From CAJJBL01 sp964519035 (lineage in GTDB: Bacteria; Pseudomonadota; Alphaproteobacteria; Puniceispirillales; Marisalimonadaceae), in NCBI GenBank assembly GCA_964519035.1, contig CAZFKZ010000001.1, forward strand, positions 55,000-118,999: DNA of 64,000 nt, written 5' to 3'. A program made the position numbers and the translations under genes. The notes beneath the pieces were generated by a model. That model saw only the letters and a list, made by a program, of their open reading frames with translations, did not search any database and was not told where the DNA came from. Numbering within the stretch: position 1 is the stretch's first letter; every line of letters starts with the position of its first letter. Positions 45,611 to 55,387 of the stretch are shown piece after piece.

Positions 45611-47779
45611 ATGAAAATAGCTATGTTGTTTTTTTTTAATAAGAAGTTATATCTACTAGCTTTAATTTTATCATGTGCTATTGGCTTTTCTTTATTCATA
45701 ATTTTATCCAGAATTGATCTTCTGTCAAAATATGAATCTAAATTAATACTATTTATATTAATTTTTACATTAATTCTTATTCCTTTATTTTTTTACATAA
45801 TAAAACATTTTGTTTCTTTTTTTAAAGAAAGAAAACTTAAGAAAGCTGGAAAGGAATTACATAATAAACTAATTCTCATTTTTTCAGCTGTAGTTCTAAC
45901 TCCAACCCTAATTATTGTAGGTTTTTCAGTTTTAATTTTTGATACAGCTTTAAATGGTTGGTTTAACCCTAGAATTTCAACTGCAATATCACAATCTGTA
46001 AATGTTGCGAACCAGTATATGCTTGAACATCAAAATGCCATGAGAGGTGATGTTTTAGCTTTAGCCAACATATTAAATGTAAATGCCGTTAAGTTTTCTT
46101 CTAGTAAGGTTAATTTTAATAAATTTTTAGACAAATACACAAGAAAACATAATTTATCCGAAGCAGTTTTAATTGACTCTTCAGGAAATGTTTTAGCCTT
46201 TTCAGAATTTGTATTTGAATATACATATGCTGAAATTCCTAGAAAAAACTACGAAGCGGCCAATCTTGATAAAATTATCATAAATAAAGAAGATAATTCC
46301 AACAAGATGAAAGCTTTTATGAAGCTTTCTCAATATGTAGATGCTTATTTGTTAATTAGTAGATATGTTGACAAAAGAGTGCTCAACGCTATTCAAAATA
46401 CAGCTATTGCAGCATCTGATTATCAATTTATCAAGCTTCAACAGTTTGATCTAGAGATTTCTTTCGTAGTATTTTTTCTTTTTTTAACTTTGGTACTACT
46501 TTTATTTTCATTATTAATAGGTCTAAACTTAGCAAATAAATTAGTGGATCCAATTAGTTCACTGATTACTGCAGCTGAAGAAGTTGGAAGTGGTAATTTA
46601 GATTACAAAATTACTAGTAAAGATCTAATGAATATTAATGTTAAAGAAATTAAAAGGCTTGGTGAAGCTTTTAATAAGATGATAGCAGATTTAAAAAGTA
46701 GTAGGATAGATCTTGTTCTTGCGAACGATCAGTTAGATAAGAGAAGGAAGTTTTCTGAATTACTCTTATCTGGCGTATATTCAGGAGTAATAGGTTTAGA
46801 CGAGAATTTAAAATTAAACTTACCAAATGTAACTGCAGTAAAATTATTAAATATTTCTATAGATAAACATTATGGTATCTCTATTATTAAAATTGTACCT
46901 GAATTTTCAAATTTGATAAATATCCTAAATGAGACTAAAGCCGATGTTGTTGAAGATAAAATTGAAATTGTCAGAGAAGAAAAACATTTAAACTTAATTG
47001 CAAGAATAGTTGTTCAAAAAATAGATAATAAAATATTTGGTTATGTACTTACTTTTGATGATGTAACCAATTTGATTGCAGCACAAAAAAAAGCTGCTTG
47101 GTCTGACATAGCAAGAAGAATTGCGCATGAGATTAAAAACCCTCTGACACCAATAAGACTAGCCTCAGAGAGGCTCAAGAAACATTTAAATAATCCACTT
47201 AAATTGAATAAAGAAATATTTGAAAAATCTTTAAATATGATTACACGTCAAGTTGATGATATTGATCATTTAGTAGAAGAGTTTTCTTCTTTTGCCAGGA
47301 TGCCGTCGCCTATATTAAACCAAGTTAATATAGTTTCAGTTGTTAAACAATATATTGATCTAATGAATAATTCATTTAAAAATATTTCTATAAATTTTGA
47401 TAATATAGTTAAAAGAGATATATATATTATGGCAGATGAAAAACAAATCCGCCAAGCTTTGGGTAATTTAATTAAAAATTCTTATGAAAATTTAATAATT
47501 AACAAGATTAAAAATGGAAAAATTTATATAAATTTAGATTCTGATGATAACCATACTACATTGTCAATTGAAGATAATGGAACAGGTATAGAAAAAAAAG
47601 ACTTAACAAAAGTAATAGAACCATACTTTACTACTAAAGATGGAGGTACGGGATTAGGTTTGGCTATTACAAATAAAATCATTGAAGATCACAACGCAAC
47701 TATGTTTTTTAAAAAATCAAATATAGGTCAAGGAACAATAGTAATTATTAAATTTCCAATTATAATAGAGAACATTTAA
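45611..47779 (+). CDS. ntrY: membrane sensor histidine kinase NtrY
   Basis: NtrY is the membrane-bound kinase partner of NtrX, linked in alphaproteobacteria to nitrogen, redox and envelope control. The 722-residue protein has three N-terminal helices (to about residue 115), an extracytoplasmic sensor part to about residue 280 and a fourth helix. A HAMP domain, a PAS domain (about residues 375-480) and the H-box RRIAHEIKNPLTPIRLASER near residue 502 follow. The ATPase domain has IEDNGTGIEKKDL and GGTGLGLAITNKII. It is 17 bases upstream of ntrX. Confidence 0.94.
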   Translation: MKIAMLFFFNKKLYLLALILSCAIGFSLFIILSRIDLLSKYESKLILFILIFTLILIPLFFYIIKHFVSFFKERKLKKAGKELHNKLILIFSAVVLTPTLIIVGFSVLIFDTALNGWFNPRISTAISQSVNVANQYMLEHQNAMRGDVLALANILNVNAVKFSSSKVNFNKFLDKYTRKHNLSEAVLIDSSGNVLAFSEFVFEYTYAEIPRKNYEAANLDKIIINKEDNSNKMKAFMKLSQYVDAYLLISRYVDKRVLNAIQNTAIAASDYQFIKLQQFDLEISFVVFFLFLTLVLLLFSLLIGLNLANKLVDPISSLITAAEEVGSGNLDYKITSKDLMNINVKEIKRLGEAFNKMIADLKSSRIDLVLANDQLDKRRKFSELLLSGVYSGVIGLDENLKLNLPNVTAVKLLNISIDKHYGISIIKIVPEFSNLINILNETKADVVEDKIEIVREEKHLNLIARIVVQKIDNKIFGYVLTFDDVTNLIAAQKKAAWSDIARRIAHEIKNPLTPIRLASERLKKHLNNPLKLNKEIFEKSLNMITRQVDDIDHLVEEFSSFARMPSPILNQVNIVSVVKQYIDLMNNSFKNISINFDNIVKRDIYIMADEKQIRQALGNLIKNSYENLIINKIKNGKIYINLDSDDNHTTLSIEDNGTGIEKKDLTKVIEPYFTTKDGGTGLGLAITNKIIEDHNATMFFKKSNIGQGTIVIIKFPIIIENI

Positions 47780-47796
47780 TCTTTTGAGAGAACCCA

Positions 47797-49203
47797 ATGA
47801 TAAAAAATAAAATTTCTATTTTAATAGTTGATGACGAAATAGATATTTGTGACATGGTGTCTTCTATTTTAGATGATGAAGGTTACAAAACGTTTATTGC
47901 TTTAAGTAAAAAAGATGCAATTGAAAAAGTAAAAAACAATGATATTAATCTCGTAATAACAGATATTTGGATGAATAATAATGTTAATTCTGGTTTGGAA
48001 TTGTTGTCTTGGTGTAAAAATTATAATTCCTTTATACCTGTTATAATGATGTCTGGTCATGGGAATATTAACACTGCAATGACAGCAGCTAAAAATGGAG
48101 CATTTGATTTTGTTGAAAAACCATTTAAATCAGATAGATTATTACTTCTAATTGAAAAAGCTTTAATCGAAAGAAATTTAAAAATTAAAGTTATGGATTA
48201 TGAATCAAGAGTAAACCAAGATATTGAATTGATAGGCTCTTCTTTTGCTATAAAAAATTTAAGGCAATCTTTAAAAAAAATATCAACTAGTAATAGTAGA
48301 GTTTTAATTTTAGGTCACTCTGGTTGTGGTAAAGAGCTATGCGCTAGGTTTATTCATAAAAGTTCAAATAGAAAAAACTCACCTTTTATTGTTGCTTCTT
48401 GTGCTACTTTATCGCCTGAAAGAGTTGAACAAGTTTTATTTGGATGGGATGAAAGCTCCAATAACTTAAAAGAAAATAGTCAAGCTAACCTTGGTTTGTT
48501 TGAACAAGCTAATAATGGTACATTATATTTTGACGAAATTTGTGACTTGCCTTTACAAACCCAAGGTAAATTAGTACAAGCAATTCAAGAACAAAGTTTT
48601 TATAGAATAGGTTCTAATAAAAAAATTCAAGTTGATGTTCGAGTTATTTCAGCTAGTAATAAAAATATGACTTATGCTATTGAATCAAATATTTTAAGAG
48701 AAGATTTGTTTTATAGACTTTCTGTTGCACCAATCGACATACCTTCATTAAGTGATAGAAATGAAGATATACCAGATTTGATAAATCATTTTACTAATAT
48801 TCTATCAAAAGAAACTGGGAAACATGTTTTAAAGTTTTCTCCTGATGCATTAGCTATTTTTCAATCTTATGAATGGCCAGGTAATGTTAGGCAATTAAAA
48901 AATATAATTGAATGGCTTTTGATTATGTATGGAGATAAAGAGAATTTTTTAATTAAAGCATCATTTTTGCCTCCAGATTTACTTGGTCATAAAAATGATA
49001 AAGTTTCTAAAAATACTGTTCTTGAATTAGAATTGTCTTTAAAAGAAGCTCGAAAACATTTCGAAACAAGTTATCTCAAATCACAATTAATTAGATTTAA
49101 AGGAAGTATATCAAGAACATCTAGCTTTGTTGGTATGGATAGATCAGCACTTCATAGGAAATTAAAAGAGTTAGAAATTAATGTAAATGAATTAAGCTAT
49201 TAA
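47797..49203 (+). CDS. ntrX: response regulator NtrX lacking the GAFTGA sigma-54 loop
   Basis: The 468-residue protein has a receiver domain (Asp56 in LVITDIWM), an AAA+ domain and a C-terminal Fis-type helix-turn-helix (RTSSFVGMDRSALHRKLKEL). Walker A (GHSGCGKEL) and Walker B (GTLYFDEICDL, Asp246 and Glu247) are intact, and the REDLFYRL and WPGNVRQL segments are present, so ATP hydrolysis is plausible. The loop that normally reads GAFTGA is replaced by unrelated sequence around residues 215-230. This NtrX is therefore unlikely to work through sigma-54. It forms a pair with NtrY directly upstream. Confidence 0.94.
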   Translation: MIKNKISILIVDDEIDICDMVSSILDDEGYKTFIALSKKDAIEKVKNNDINLVITDIWMNNNVNSGLELLSWCKNYNSFIPVIMMSGHGNINTAMTAAKNGAFDFVEKPFKSDRLLLLIEKALIERNLKIKVMDYESRVNQDIELIGSSFAIKNLRQSLKKISTSNSRVLILGHSGCGKELCARFIHKSSNRKNSPFIVASCATLSPERVEQVLFGWDESSNNLKENSQANLGLFEQANNGTLYFDEICDLPLQTQGKLVQAIQEQSFYRIGSNKKIQVDVRVISASNKNMTYAIESNILREDLFYRLSVAPIDIPSLSDRNEDIPDLINHFTNILSKETGKHVLKFSPDALAIFQSYEWPGNVRQLKNIIEWLLIMYGDKENFLIKASFLPPDLLGHKNDKVSKNTVLELELSLKEARKHFETSYLKSQLIRFKGSISRTSSFVGMDRSALHRKLKELEINVNELSY

Positions 49204-49229
49204 TTTTATATGTAGTTTTTGGAGAATTG

Positions 49230-50615
49230 ATGAAACAGAAAATAGTCATTTGTGGAGCCGGTAGAGTTGGTATGTCAATTACTGAACATTTATCAAATGA
49301 AGGCTTTGATATCACTGTTATTGATGCAAGTTTAGACGCAATACAAAAAATAACAGAGCTTTATGATGTTCGTGGTGTTCAGGGTTTAGCTTCCTATCCA
49401 AATGTTCTAGATGATGCAGGAATTAAAGATGCTGATTATTTTATAGCTGTTACACAATCTGACGAAGTAAATATGTTAGCCTGCCATATTGCGAAATCAT
49501 TATATAATACTCCAATTATGATTTCACGAATAAGATCTAAGGAGTATTTAGATCCAAAATATTCTGATTTTTTACTAAAAAACATTGGTATTAAAAGAAT
49601 AATTTCTCCTGAAGAAGAGGTTGCCTTTGCAATCGTGGATCAATGGGTTACTCCTGGTGCTTTTGATGTAGCTAAATTTGTAAGAAAAAACGTCACAATG
49701 TTAGGTATTTCTTGCAATAAAGATTGTCCAATTTTAGATACTCCACTTAGAAATTTAATAGATATTTTCCCAGATTTAATTGTTACAATTATGGCAATCA
49801 TTAGAGGCTCTAAATTAATTGTGCCTCGAGGTGGCGATGATATTTTAATTGCTGGAGATAGAGTATATTTAGCTTGTCCTTCAACTCAAATAGATAGAAC
49901 ATTAATTGCGTTTGGACATGCAGAAAAAGCTGCAGAGAAGGTAACTATATCTGGAGCAGGCCCTATTGGTATTAGAGTTGCTCAAGAAATTCATAAATTA
50001 TCTCCCGAAACTAACTTAACAATTTTAGAAGTAAATAAAGAAAGAGCTAGATATGCTGCTGAAAAGCTTGAATACGCTACAATTATTTCTGGAGATTCTT
50101 TAGATCCAGCAATTATTAAAGAAGCACGGCTTGGACAAGGGGAAACTTATATTGCTGCAACAAATAAAGATGAAGTAAATATACTATCTTCACTCCTTGC
50201 AAAAAGATCTGGTGCTTCTCATACTGTAGCTTTAATTAATTTACCAGTGTTTATACCACTTTTTAATTCATTAGATTTAGAGGGTATTGTGAGTCCTCCA
50301 ATGCTTACTGCATCATCTATTCTTGAGGAAGTAAGAAGCGGGCAAGTAGAACATGTTCACTCAATAATTGAAGAATTTGGAGAAGTTATTTCTTTTGAAG
50401 CTTTAAAATCCTCTTCAATCATTGGTAAACCATTAAAGAATATTAAATTACCTAAAGATGTATCATTAGGGGCAATTGTTAAGGAGGATAATACAATTTT
50501 AACTCCTAGAGGGCATACTGTTATTGAAGCTGGCGACAAAGTTGTTATGTTTGTTCCAGTTAAATCACTTAAGAAAGTTGAAGAACTTTTATCTGTTAAT
50601 ATGGATTTTTTTTAA
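49230..50615 (+). CDS. trkA: Trk system potassium uptake regulatory subunit TrkA
   Basis: TrkA is the cytoplasmic NAD(H)-binding subunit that gates the TrkH/TrkG potassium channel. The 461-residue protein contains two copies of a Rossmann TrkA-N domain (VICGAGRVGMSI at the start, ISGAGPIGIRVAQEI near residue 235), each followed by a TrkA-C domain. The second C domain ends with LTPRGHTVIEAGDKVVMF. I chose the ATG at 49230, with GGAGAATTG before it; a TTG precedes it in frame. The ntrX-trkA pair is common in alphaproteobacteria. The channel subunit is not in the window. Confidence 0.95.
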   Translation: MKQKIVICGAGRVGMSITEHLSNEGFDITVIDASLDAIQKITELYDVRGVQGLASYPNVLDDAGIKDADYFIAVTQSDEVNMLACHIAKSLYNTPIMISRIRSKEYLDPKYSDFLLKNIGIKRIISPEEEVAFAIVDQWVTPGAFDVAKFVRKNVTMLGISCNKDCPILDTPLRNLIDIFPDLIVTIMAIIRGSKLIVPRGGDDILIAGDRVYLACPSTQIDRTLIAFGHAEKAAEKVTISGAGPIGIRVAQEIHKLSPETNLTILEVNKERARYAAEKLEYATIISGDSLDPAIIKEARLGQGETYIAATNKDEVNILSSLLAKRSGASHTVALINLPVFIPLFNSLDLEGIVSPPMLTASSILEEVRSGQVEHVHSIIEEFGEVISFEALKSSSIIGKPLKNIKLPKDVSLGAIVKEDNTILTPRGHTVIEAGDKVVMFVPVKSLKKVEELLSVNMDFF

Positions 50616-51481
50616 TGACAAATATATCATATATAAATGGAGAGTACTGTTATTATGAAAATGCAAAAACCCATATTAATGATAGAGGTTATCATTTTGG
50701 TGATGCTGTCTATGAAGTAATCGTATTTAATGAAAAATCTTATTTTGATTATGATGAACATATAAATAGACTTTTTCGTTCATTACAATCTATAGATATA
50801 ACTTTATTATATTCGTCTAAGTCACTAAAAATAATAATTAAAAACCTTATAAAAATTAATAAAGCTAAATCTGGAAGTATTTATTTACAAGTTTCAAGAG
50901 GAGTAGCTAATCGTAATCATAGTTATAATAATCTAAATCTGAAACCTGTATTGGTTATAATAGTGTCAGAAAAGAAAAATAACCTAGTTGACAACATAAA
51001 CGGTGTTAAAACTATTACTTGTCAAGATAATAGATGGTCAAGGCCAGACATCAAAACTACTCAATTATTACCTAACATATTAGCTAAAACAAAAGCAGAT
51101 AAAAATGGAGCATATGAAGCTATTTTTATTGATGATAAAGATTTTGTAACTGAGGGCTCTAGTTCAAACATATGGATCATAAATAAAGATAATGAAATTA
51201 TAACTAGAGATTTAGATGGTAAAATTTTATCAGGTATCACAAGGAAAACAATTTCAATATTTGCTAAAAATAAGAACATTAATGTTATAGAACGAAAATT
51301 TTCTAAAACAGAATTGATGCAAGCTAAGGAAGTCTTTTTAACTAGTGCTTCTTCTTTTGTTACTCCAATAATTGAAATAGATGGTCATGTAATTAATGAT
51401 GGATTAGTTGGTAATATTTCTAACCAATTAAGATATTTATACCTTAATAACATTGGAAATTTTAATCATAAATATGCTTAA
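50615..51481 (+). CDS. dat: D-amino-acid transaminase (class IV aminotransferase)
   Basis: This fold-type IV PLP enzyme interconverts D-amino acids and 2-oxo acids, for example to supply D-glutamate or D-alanine for peptidoglycan. The 288-residue protein shows HINDRGYHFGDAVYEVI near residue 20, the PLP-lysine region RPDIKTTQLLPNILAK near residue 135, and VTEGSSSNIWII near residue 175. A branched-chain or aminodeoxychorismate role cannot be ruled out, but the DIK motif and the position favour Dat. It overlaps trkA by one base and hflX by 8 bases, which leaves no room for hfq. Confidence 0.88.
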   Translation: MTNISYINGEYCYYENAKTHINDRGYHFGDAVYEVIVFNEKSYFDYDEHINRLFRSLQSIDITLLYSSKSLKIIIKNLIKINKAKSGSIYLQVSRGVANRNHSYNNLNLKPVLVIIVSEKKNNLVDNINGVKTITCQDNRWSRPDIKTTQLLPNILAKTKADKNGAYEAIFIDDKDFVTEGSSSNIWIINKDNEIITRDLDGKILSGITRKTISIFAKNKNINVIERKFSKTELMQAKEVFLTSASSFVTPIIEIDGHVINDGLVGNISNQLRYLYLNNIGNFNHKYA

Positions 51482-52784
51482 TTATAAAACTTTTTTACTT
51501 TTCCCAGTTTTTAAAAATAATAAATTCTGTCAAAATATAATATTTAATCCAGAGAATTTAATTTCAAGGTCTACTGAGACAAGAAGTTTAGTTGATGCAC
51601 TTGATAGCTATATTATTATAGAAAAAATTATAAACATTACTATTCCTAAGCCTTCAGCTTTATTTAGTATGAACGTTATAGATGATATTATAGATAATAA
51701 TAATTTAGAAAACATTGATTTAATTATAATAGATTGCTCATTAACTCCAGTTCAACATAGGAATTTAGAAAAACTATTTAATAAAAAAGTTATTGATAGA
51801 ACACAGTTAATAATTGAGATTTTTGGTTTAAGGGCTAAATCAAAAGAAGGTAAGCTTCAAGTTGAATTAGCCAATCAAACTTTTCAAAAAACAAGACTAG
51901 TAAGATCTTGGACCCATTTAGAAAGACAAAGGGGGGGGCTAAGCAAAGTAGGAGGACCTGGAGAAAGTCAAATTGAATTAGATAAAAGGATGATTAATTT
52001 AAAAATAAAGCAAATAAAAAAACAGCTTGTAAAAGTTAAACAGACTAGAAATATTCAAAGGAAGAGAAGAAAAGAAAACTCTATTCCAATTTTTTCTCTT
52101 GTCGGTTATACAAATAGTGGTAAATCAACTATTTTTAATAAGCTCTCTTTATCCGATGTTTTAGTTAAAGATATGGTTTTTGCTACTCTTGATACAAAAA
52201 TGAGCTCAGTTAATTTAGGTAATAAAAATCAAATTATCTTAACAGATACTGTTGGTTTTATATCTGCTTTACCCACAGAGTTAATCAATTCTTTTAACTC
52301 TTCTCTTGAGGAACTTTTTTCTGCTGATTTTTTATTGTTAGTTCATGATTTATCTAATCCCAATATAGAAAATCAAGCTCATTTAGTTTTAGAAACCTTA
52401 AAAGATATTGGCTTTTCTGAAGAAGAATTAAATCAAAAAATTATTAATATTTTTAATAAGTCTGACATCGTCTCAGATATACCTGATATTAATACTATTA
52501 ACAAAAACAAGTCTATTAAGATATCTGCCTTTAAAGGTTTTGGCTTAGAAGATTTAAAAAATTATATGGCAAATGAAATTATCACTGTTTCATATTTATT
52601 AGATATTTTTGTTCCTATATCTTTTCCTGATATTTATTCTTGGTTATTTAAAAATACATATATTTTATCTGAAACTAATGAAAATATAGATTTTGAAGGT
52701 AGTAAAATAAGAGTAGATATTTCTTCATATCAATTAAATATATTTCAAGGTAATTATCCCAATATAAAAGTTAATTTTATCTGA
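51474..52784 (+). CDS. hflX: GTPase HflX
   Basis: HflX is a ribosome-associated GTPase that splits stalled or stress-inactivated 70S ribosomes. The 436-residue protein has an N-terminal HflX domain, including VIDRTQLIIEIFGLRAKSKE and GPGESQIELDKR, and a coiled-coil linker. A GTPase domain with G1 GYTNSGKSTIFNKL, G3 DTVGF and G4 NKSD follows. The HflX signature GGxGxxGGPGE is changed to GGLSKVGGPGE. I chose the ATG at 51474, which overlaps the dat stop; a TTG at 51453 is also in frame. Confidence 0.93.
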   Translation: MLNYKTFLLFPVFKNNKFCQNIIFNPENLISRSTETRSLVDALDSYIIIEKIINITIPKPSALFSMNVIDDIIDNNNLENIDLIIIDCSLTPVQHRNLEKLFNKKVIDRTQLIIEIFGLRAKSKEGKLQVELANQTFQKTRLVRSWTHLERQRGGLSKVGGPGESQIELDKRMINLKIKQIKKQLVKVKQTRNIQRKRRKENSIPIFSLVGYTNSGKSTIFNKLSLSDVLVKDMVFATLDTKMSSVNLGNKNQIILTDTVGFISALPTELINSFNSSLEELFSADFLLLVHDLSNPNIENQAHLVLETLKDIGFSEEELNQKIINIFNKSDIVSDIPDINTINKNKSIKISAFKGFGLEDLKNYMANEIITVSYLLDIFVPISFPDIYSWLFKNTYILSETNENIDFEGSKIRVDISSYQLNIFQGNYPNIKVNFI

Positions 52785-52813
52785 CACTATAACATTTAAT
52801 AAAGAGACAAAAT

Positions 52814-53686
52814 TTGATAGAGAATACTTTAAGTAATACAAAAGATAGAGATAATTTAGTTAGTTATGTAATGAAGCTACTTGTTGAGGTGAATGATAAT
52901 ATCATCCTTTCTTATTTTAATAATCTTAAATCGGATGATATATCAACAAAAACAAATGATGACGATTTTGTAACTATTGCTGATAAAAAAAGTGAAGAAT
53001 GGATATCAAATAAATTATTAGGATATCTAAATATTAATAAATTTATTGGTGAAGAAACTTCTTACACTAATAAAAATTACATTGCGGACCCTTTGAATGA
53101 ACCTTTTCTATGGATAATTGATCCCATTGACGGTACTAAAAATTTTTTAAAAGGAAATAATAATTTTTGTTCTATGGTTTCAATAGTTAGTTTTGGAAAT
53201 CCTATTGCAACTTTTGTTTATCAACCTCTTAAAAGAGAAATGACTTATGCAATAAAAGGTTTTGGTTCTTATTTAATAAATGTAGATGATTTAACAAAAT
53301 CCCAACTGATAATTGATTTATCTAAAAATGATAAAATTTTAGGCTCAGGTGGCACTAAAGGTATCCCAGATATTCATAGATCTAGAATCATGAATAATTT
53401 AAGGTCAAATACAGTCAGGTTATTTATTGGAAGTGCAGGTATTGAAACTGTAATGTTAGCAAAAAACCAAATACAATTCATATTTCATGGAAGAGTTACT
53501 CCATGGGATCATTCTCCTGTAGACTTAATTACTAGGGAAGCAGGAGGAGTTGTCTTTATGGCAAGAAATAAAAAGTTATTTAATATACAATCAGAAGGAC
53601 CTATTCTAGCTGCATCTAATTTAAAAATATGGAATAACATAAGAGAAATAGCAATCCCATTTAATGATCCTTATATGCTTATTTAA
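52814..53686 (+). CDS. inositol-monophosphatase-family phosphatase (histidinol-phosphatase or CysQ-like)
   Basis: The 290-residue protein has the metal-binding motifs of the IMPase family: KFIGEET near residue 80, the WIIDPIDGTKNF motif near residue 102 and PWDHSPVDLITREAGG near residue 232. Members hydrolyse inositol phosphates, histidinol phosphate or 3'-phosphoadenosine 5'-phosphate; the sequence does not decide which. The start is taken as TTG at 52814, with AAAGAG upstream, 29 bases after hflX. It converges with the SDR gene. Confidence 0.85.
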   Translation: MIENTLSNTKDRDNLVSYVMKLLVEVNDNIILSYFNNLKSDDISTKTNDDDFVTIADKKSEEWISNKLLGYLNINKFIGEETSYTNKNYIADPLNEPFLWIIDPIDGTKNFLKGNNNFCSMVSIVSFGNPIATFVYQPLKREMTYAIKGFGSYLINVDDLTKSQLIIDLSKNDKILGSGGTKGIPDIHRSRIMNNLRSNTVRLFIGSAGIETVMLAKNQIQFIFHGRVTPWDHSPVDLITREAGGVVFMARNKKLFNIQSEGPILAASNLKIWNNIREIAIPFNDPYMLI

Positions 53687-53704
53687 TTATTAATTATAAT
53701 TATC

Positions 53705-54469
53705 TTAAGTTCTTTTAACTACATTAAAGGGATTAAAAGCTTGATCTCCAGCCATGATTTCTATTTTATTAATATTTATATTTTTGGGTCGAGTTGCAAT
53801 CCAATAGATAGTTTCAGCTATATCCTCAGGTTTTATAACCTTAGTGTTTTTGTACACTTCAGAAGCTTTAGACGCATCTCCTTTAAAGCGAACAAGCGAA
53901 AATTCTGTTTCAGCTAAACCAGGTTCTAATGAAGTAACGTTTATTCCCTTTTGAACTAGATCAGCACGTAAATTTAAAGAGAATTGGCTAACAAATGCTT
54001 TAGTACCTCCATATACATTGCCACCAGGGTAAGGATAAGAACCTGCTACAGAGCCAAGATTAATTATATGACCTTCTCCATGCTCAATCATTAGAGGTAT
54101 TATGTTTCTTGTGGTGTATACTAAACCTTTTATATTAGTATCTATCATTTCATCCCAGTCATCAAGATCCGCATTATCAGCTCCTTCAAGACCTAAAGCC
54201 AATCCTGCATTATTACATAAAACTGAAATATTATTAAAATTTGGAGGAAGATTATCTATAGCATATTTAACAGATCTTCTATCACTTACGTCAAATGATA
54301 ATGGCAATGAGTTTTTACCTAATTCTTTTGCAATTTCTTCTAATCTATCACCTCTTCTACCTGTAATAATCGTTTGCCAACCATTATCATTAAATAATTT
54401 AGCAGTAGCTTTACCAAAACCTGAAGTGGCTCCTGTAATAAAAATAGTTTTAGGTAATGTAGAACTCAT
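53705..54469 (-). CDS. short-chain dehydrogenase/reductase (YdfG-like, probably NADP-dependent 3-hydroxy acid dehydrogenase)
   Basis: The 254-residue protein is a classical SDR: the cofactor motif TGATSGFGKAT at residue 14, NNAGLALG near residue 90, LGSVAGSYPY with the catalytic Ser near residue 145, YGGTKAF with the catalytic Tyr and Lys, and LEPGLAETEF. The LEPG(L/M)xETEF segment and overall pattern resemble YdfG, which oxidises serine and similar 3-hydroxy acids. The start at 54469 has an excellent AAAGGAG site in the 3' end of mazG; an upstream in-frame extension was rejected for that reason. Confidence 0.87.
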   Translation of the reverse strand: MSSTLPKTIFITGATSGFGKATAKLFNDNGWQTIITGRRGDRLEEIAKELGKNSLPLSFDVSDRRSVKYAIDNLPPNFNNISVLCNNAGLALGLEGADNADLDDWDEMIDTNIKGLVYTTRNIIPLMIEHGEGHIINLGSVAGSYPYPGGNVYGGTKAFVSQFSLNLRADLVQKGINVTSLEPGLAETEFSLVRFKGDASKASEVYKNTKVIKPEDIAETIYWIATRPKNININKIEIMAGDQAFNPFNVVKRT

Positions 54470-54470
54470 C

Positions 54471-55301
54471 TTAACTCCTTTTAGTAATGATTTTAGCTTT
54501 TTCCCATAAATCTTTAAATTCATTTTTATTTAAATTATGCCATTTTAAATTCATTTCATCAAGAATGTTTTCCAAAGCGTTAAACCTTGAAATAAATTTA
54601 TCATTTGATTTTCTTAATGTTTGTTCTGGGTCTAATTTTAAGTGTCTTGATAAGTTTATTAAGGTAAAAAATAGATCTCCTAATTCATCTTCTATACAAT
54701 CTTTATCTTTTTTATCTAGAGCCTCTTTTAATTCATTCAATTCCTCATCAACTTTTTTCATAACTTGATTATTGTTATCCCAATCAAAATTTAAAGAAGA
54801 AGCTCTTTTTTGAATTTTGATGGATTTCAACATAGCTGGAATATTTGTTTCAATATTATCTAAAACGTTACCATTAGTAACGTTTTTGGATAAAGTTTCT
54901 AAATTTTTAATTCTCTCCCAGCTATCGTGAGGAAAGTCATCTTTATTGTAATCTTTATCAAAAATTTGAGGGTGCCTTCTAATTATTTTTTCAGATATTG
55001 CTTCAGCAACATCATCAAAAGTGAAATCATCATTTTCAGATGCTATTTGAGATATCAAAGTCACCTGTAATAGTAAATCTCCAAGTTCATTTTTCATTTC
55101 TGAAATATCATTTTTTTCTATTGCATTTACTAGTTCATAAGCTTCTTCAATAGAATAAGGAGCTAAACTTTTATAATTTTGCTTTATGTCCCAAGGGCAA
55201 CCATCTATAGGATCTCTTAAGATTTGAATAATTTTTTTAATTTTATTTATTGATGGTAATTCTTGTAAATTTTTAAAATCTTCATTTGATATTTTTTTCA
55301 T
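54471..55301 (-). CDS. mazG: nucleoside triphosphate pyrophosphohydrolase MazG
   Basis: MazG hydrolyses nucleoside triphosphates to monophosphates, cleansing non-canonical nucleotides and lowering (p)ppGpp stress signalling. The 276-residue protein has two MazG domains. The first has GCPWDIKQNYKSL near residue 33, EEAYELVNAIE and EMKNELGDLLLQV near residue 65. The second has a DEELNELKEAL segment and CIEDELGDLFFTLINLSRHL near residue 200. It is one base upstream of the SDR gene, so both are probably cotranscribed. It is divergent from the DUF502 gene. Confidence 0.93.
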   Translation of the reverse strand: MKKISNEDFKNLQELPSINKIKKIIQILRDPIDGCPWDIKQNYKSLAPYSIEEAYELVNAIEKNDISEMKNELGDLLLQVTLISQIASENDDFTFDDVAEAISEKIIRRHPQIFDKDYNKDDFPHDSWERIKNLETLSKNVTNGNVLDNIETNIPAMLKSIKIQKRASSLNFDWDNNNQVMKKVDEELNELKEALDKKDKDCIEDELGDLFFTLINLSRHLKLDPEQTLRKSNDKFISRFNALENILDEMNLKWHNLNKNEFKDLWEKAKIITKRS

Positions 55302-55387
55302 TTTATAATCAATTCTTGTGTTAAGATGTAATTTTTTATAATCGTTATTATCTAATATTTTAATTTATTAAAAGGTTTCTTTTTATA

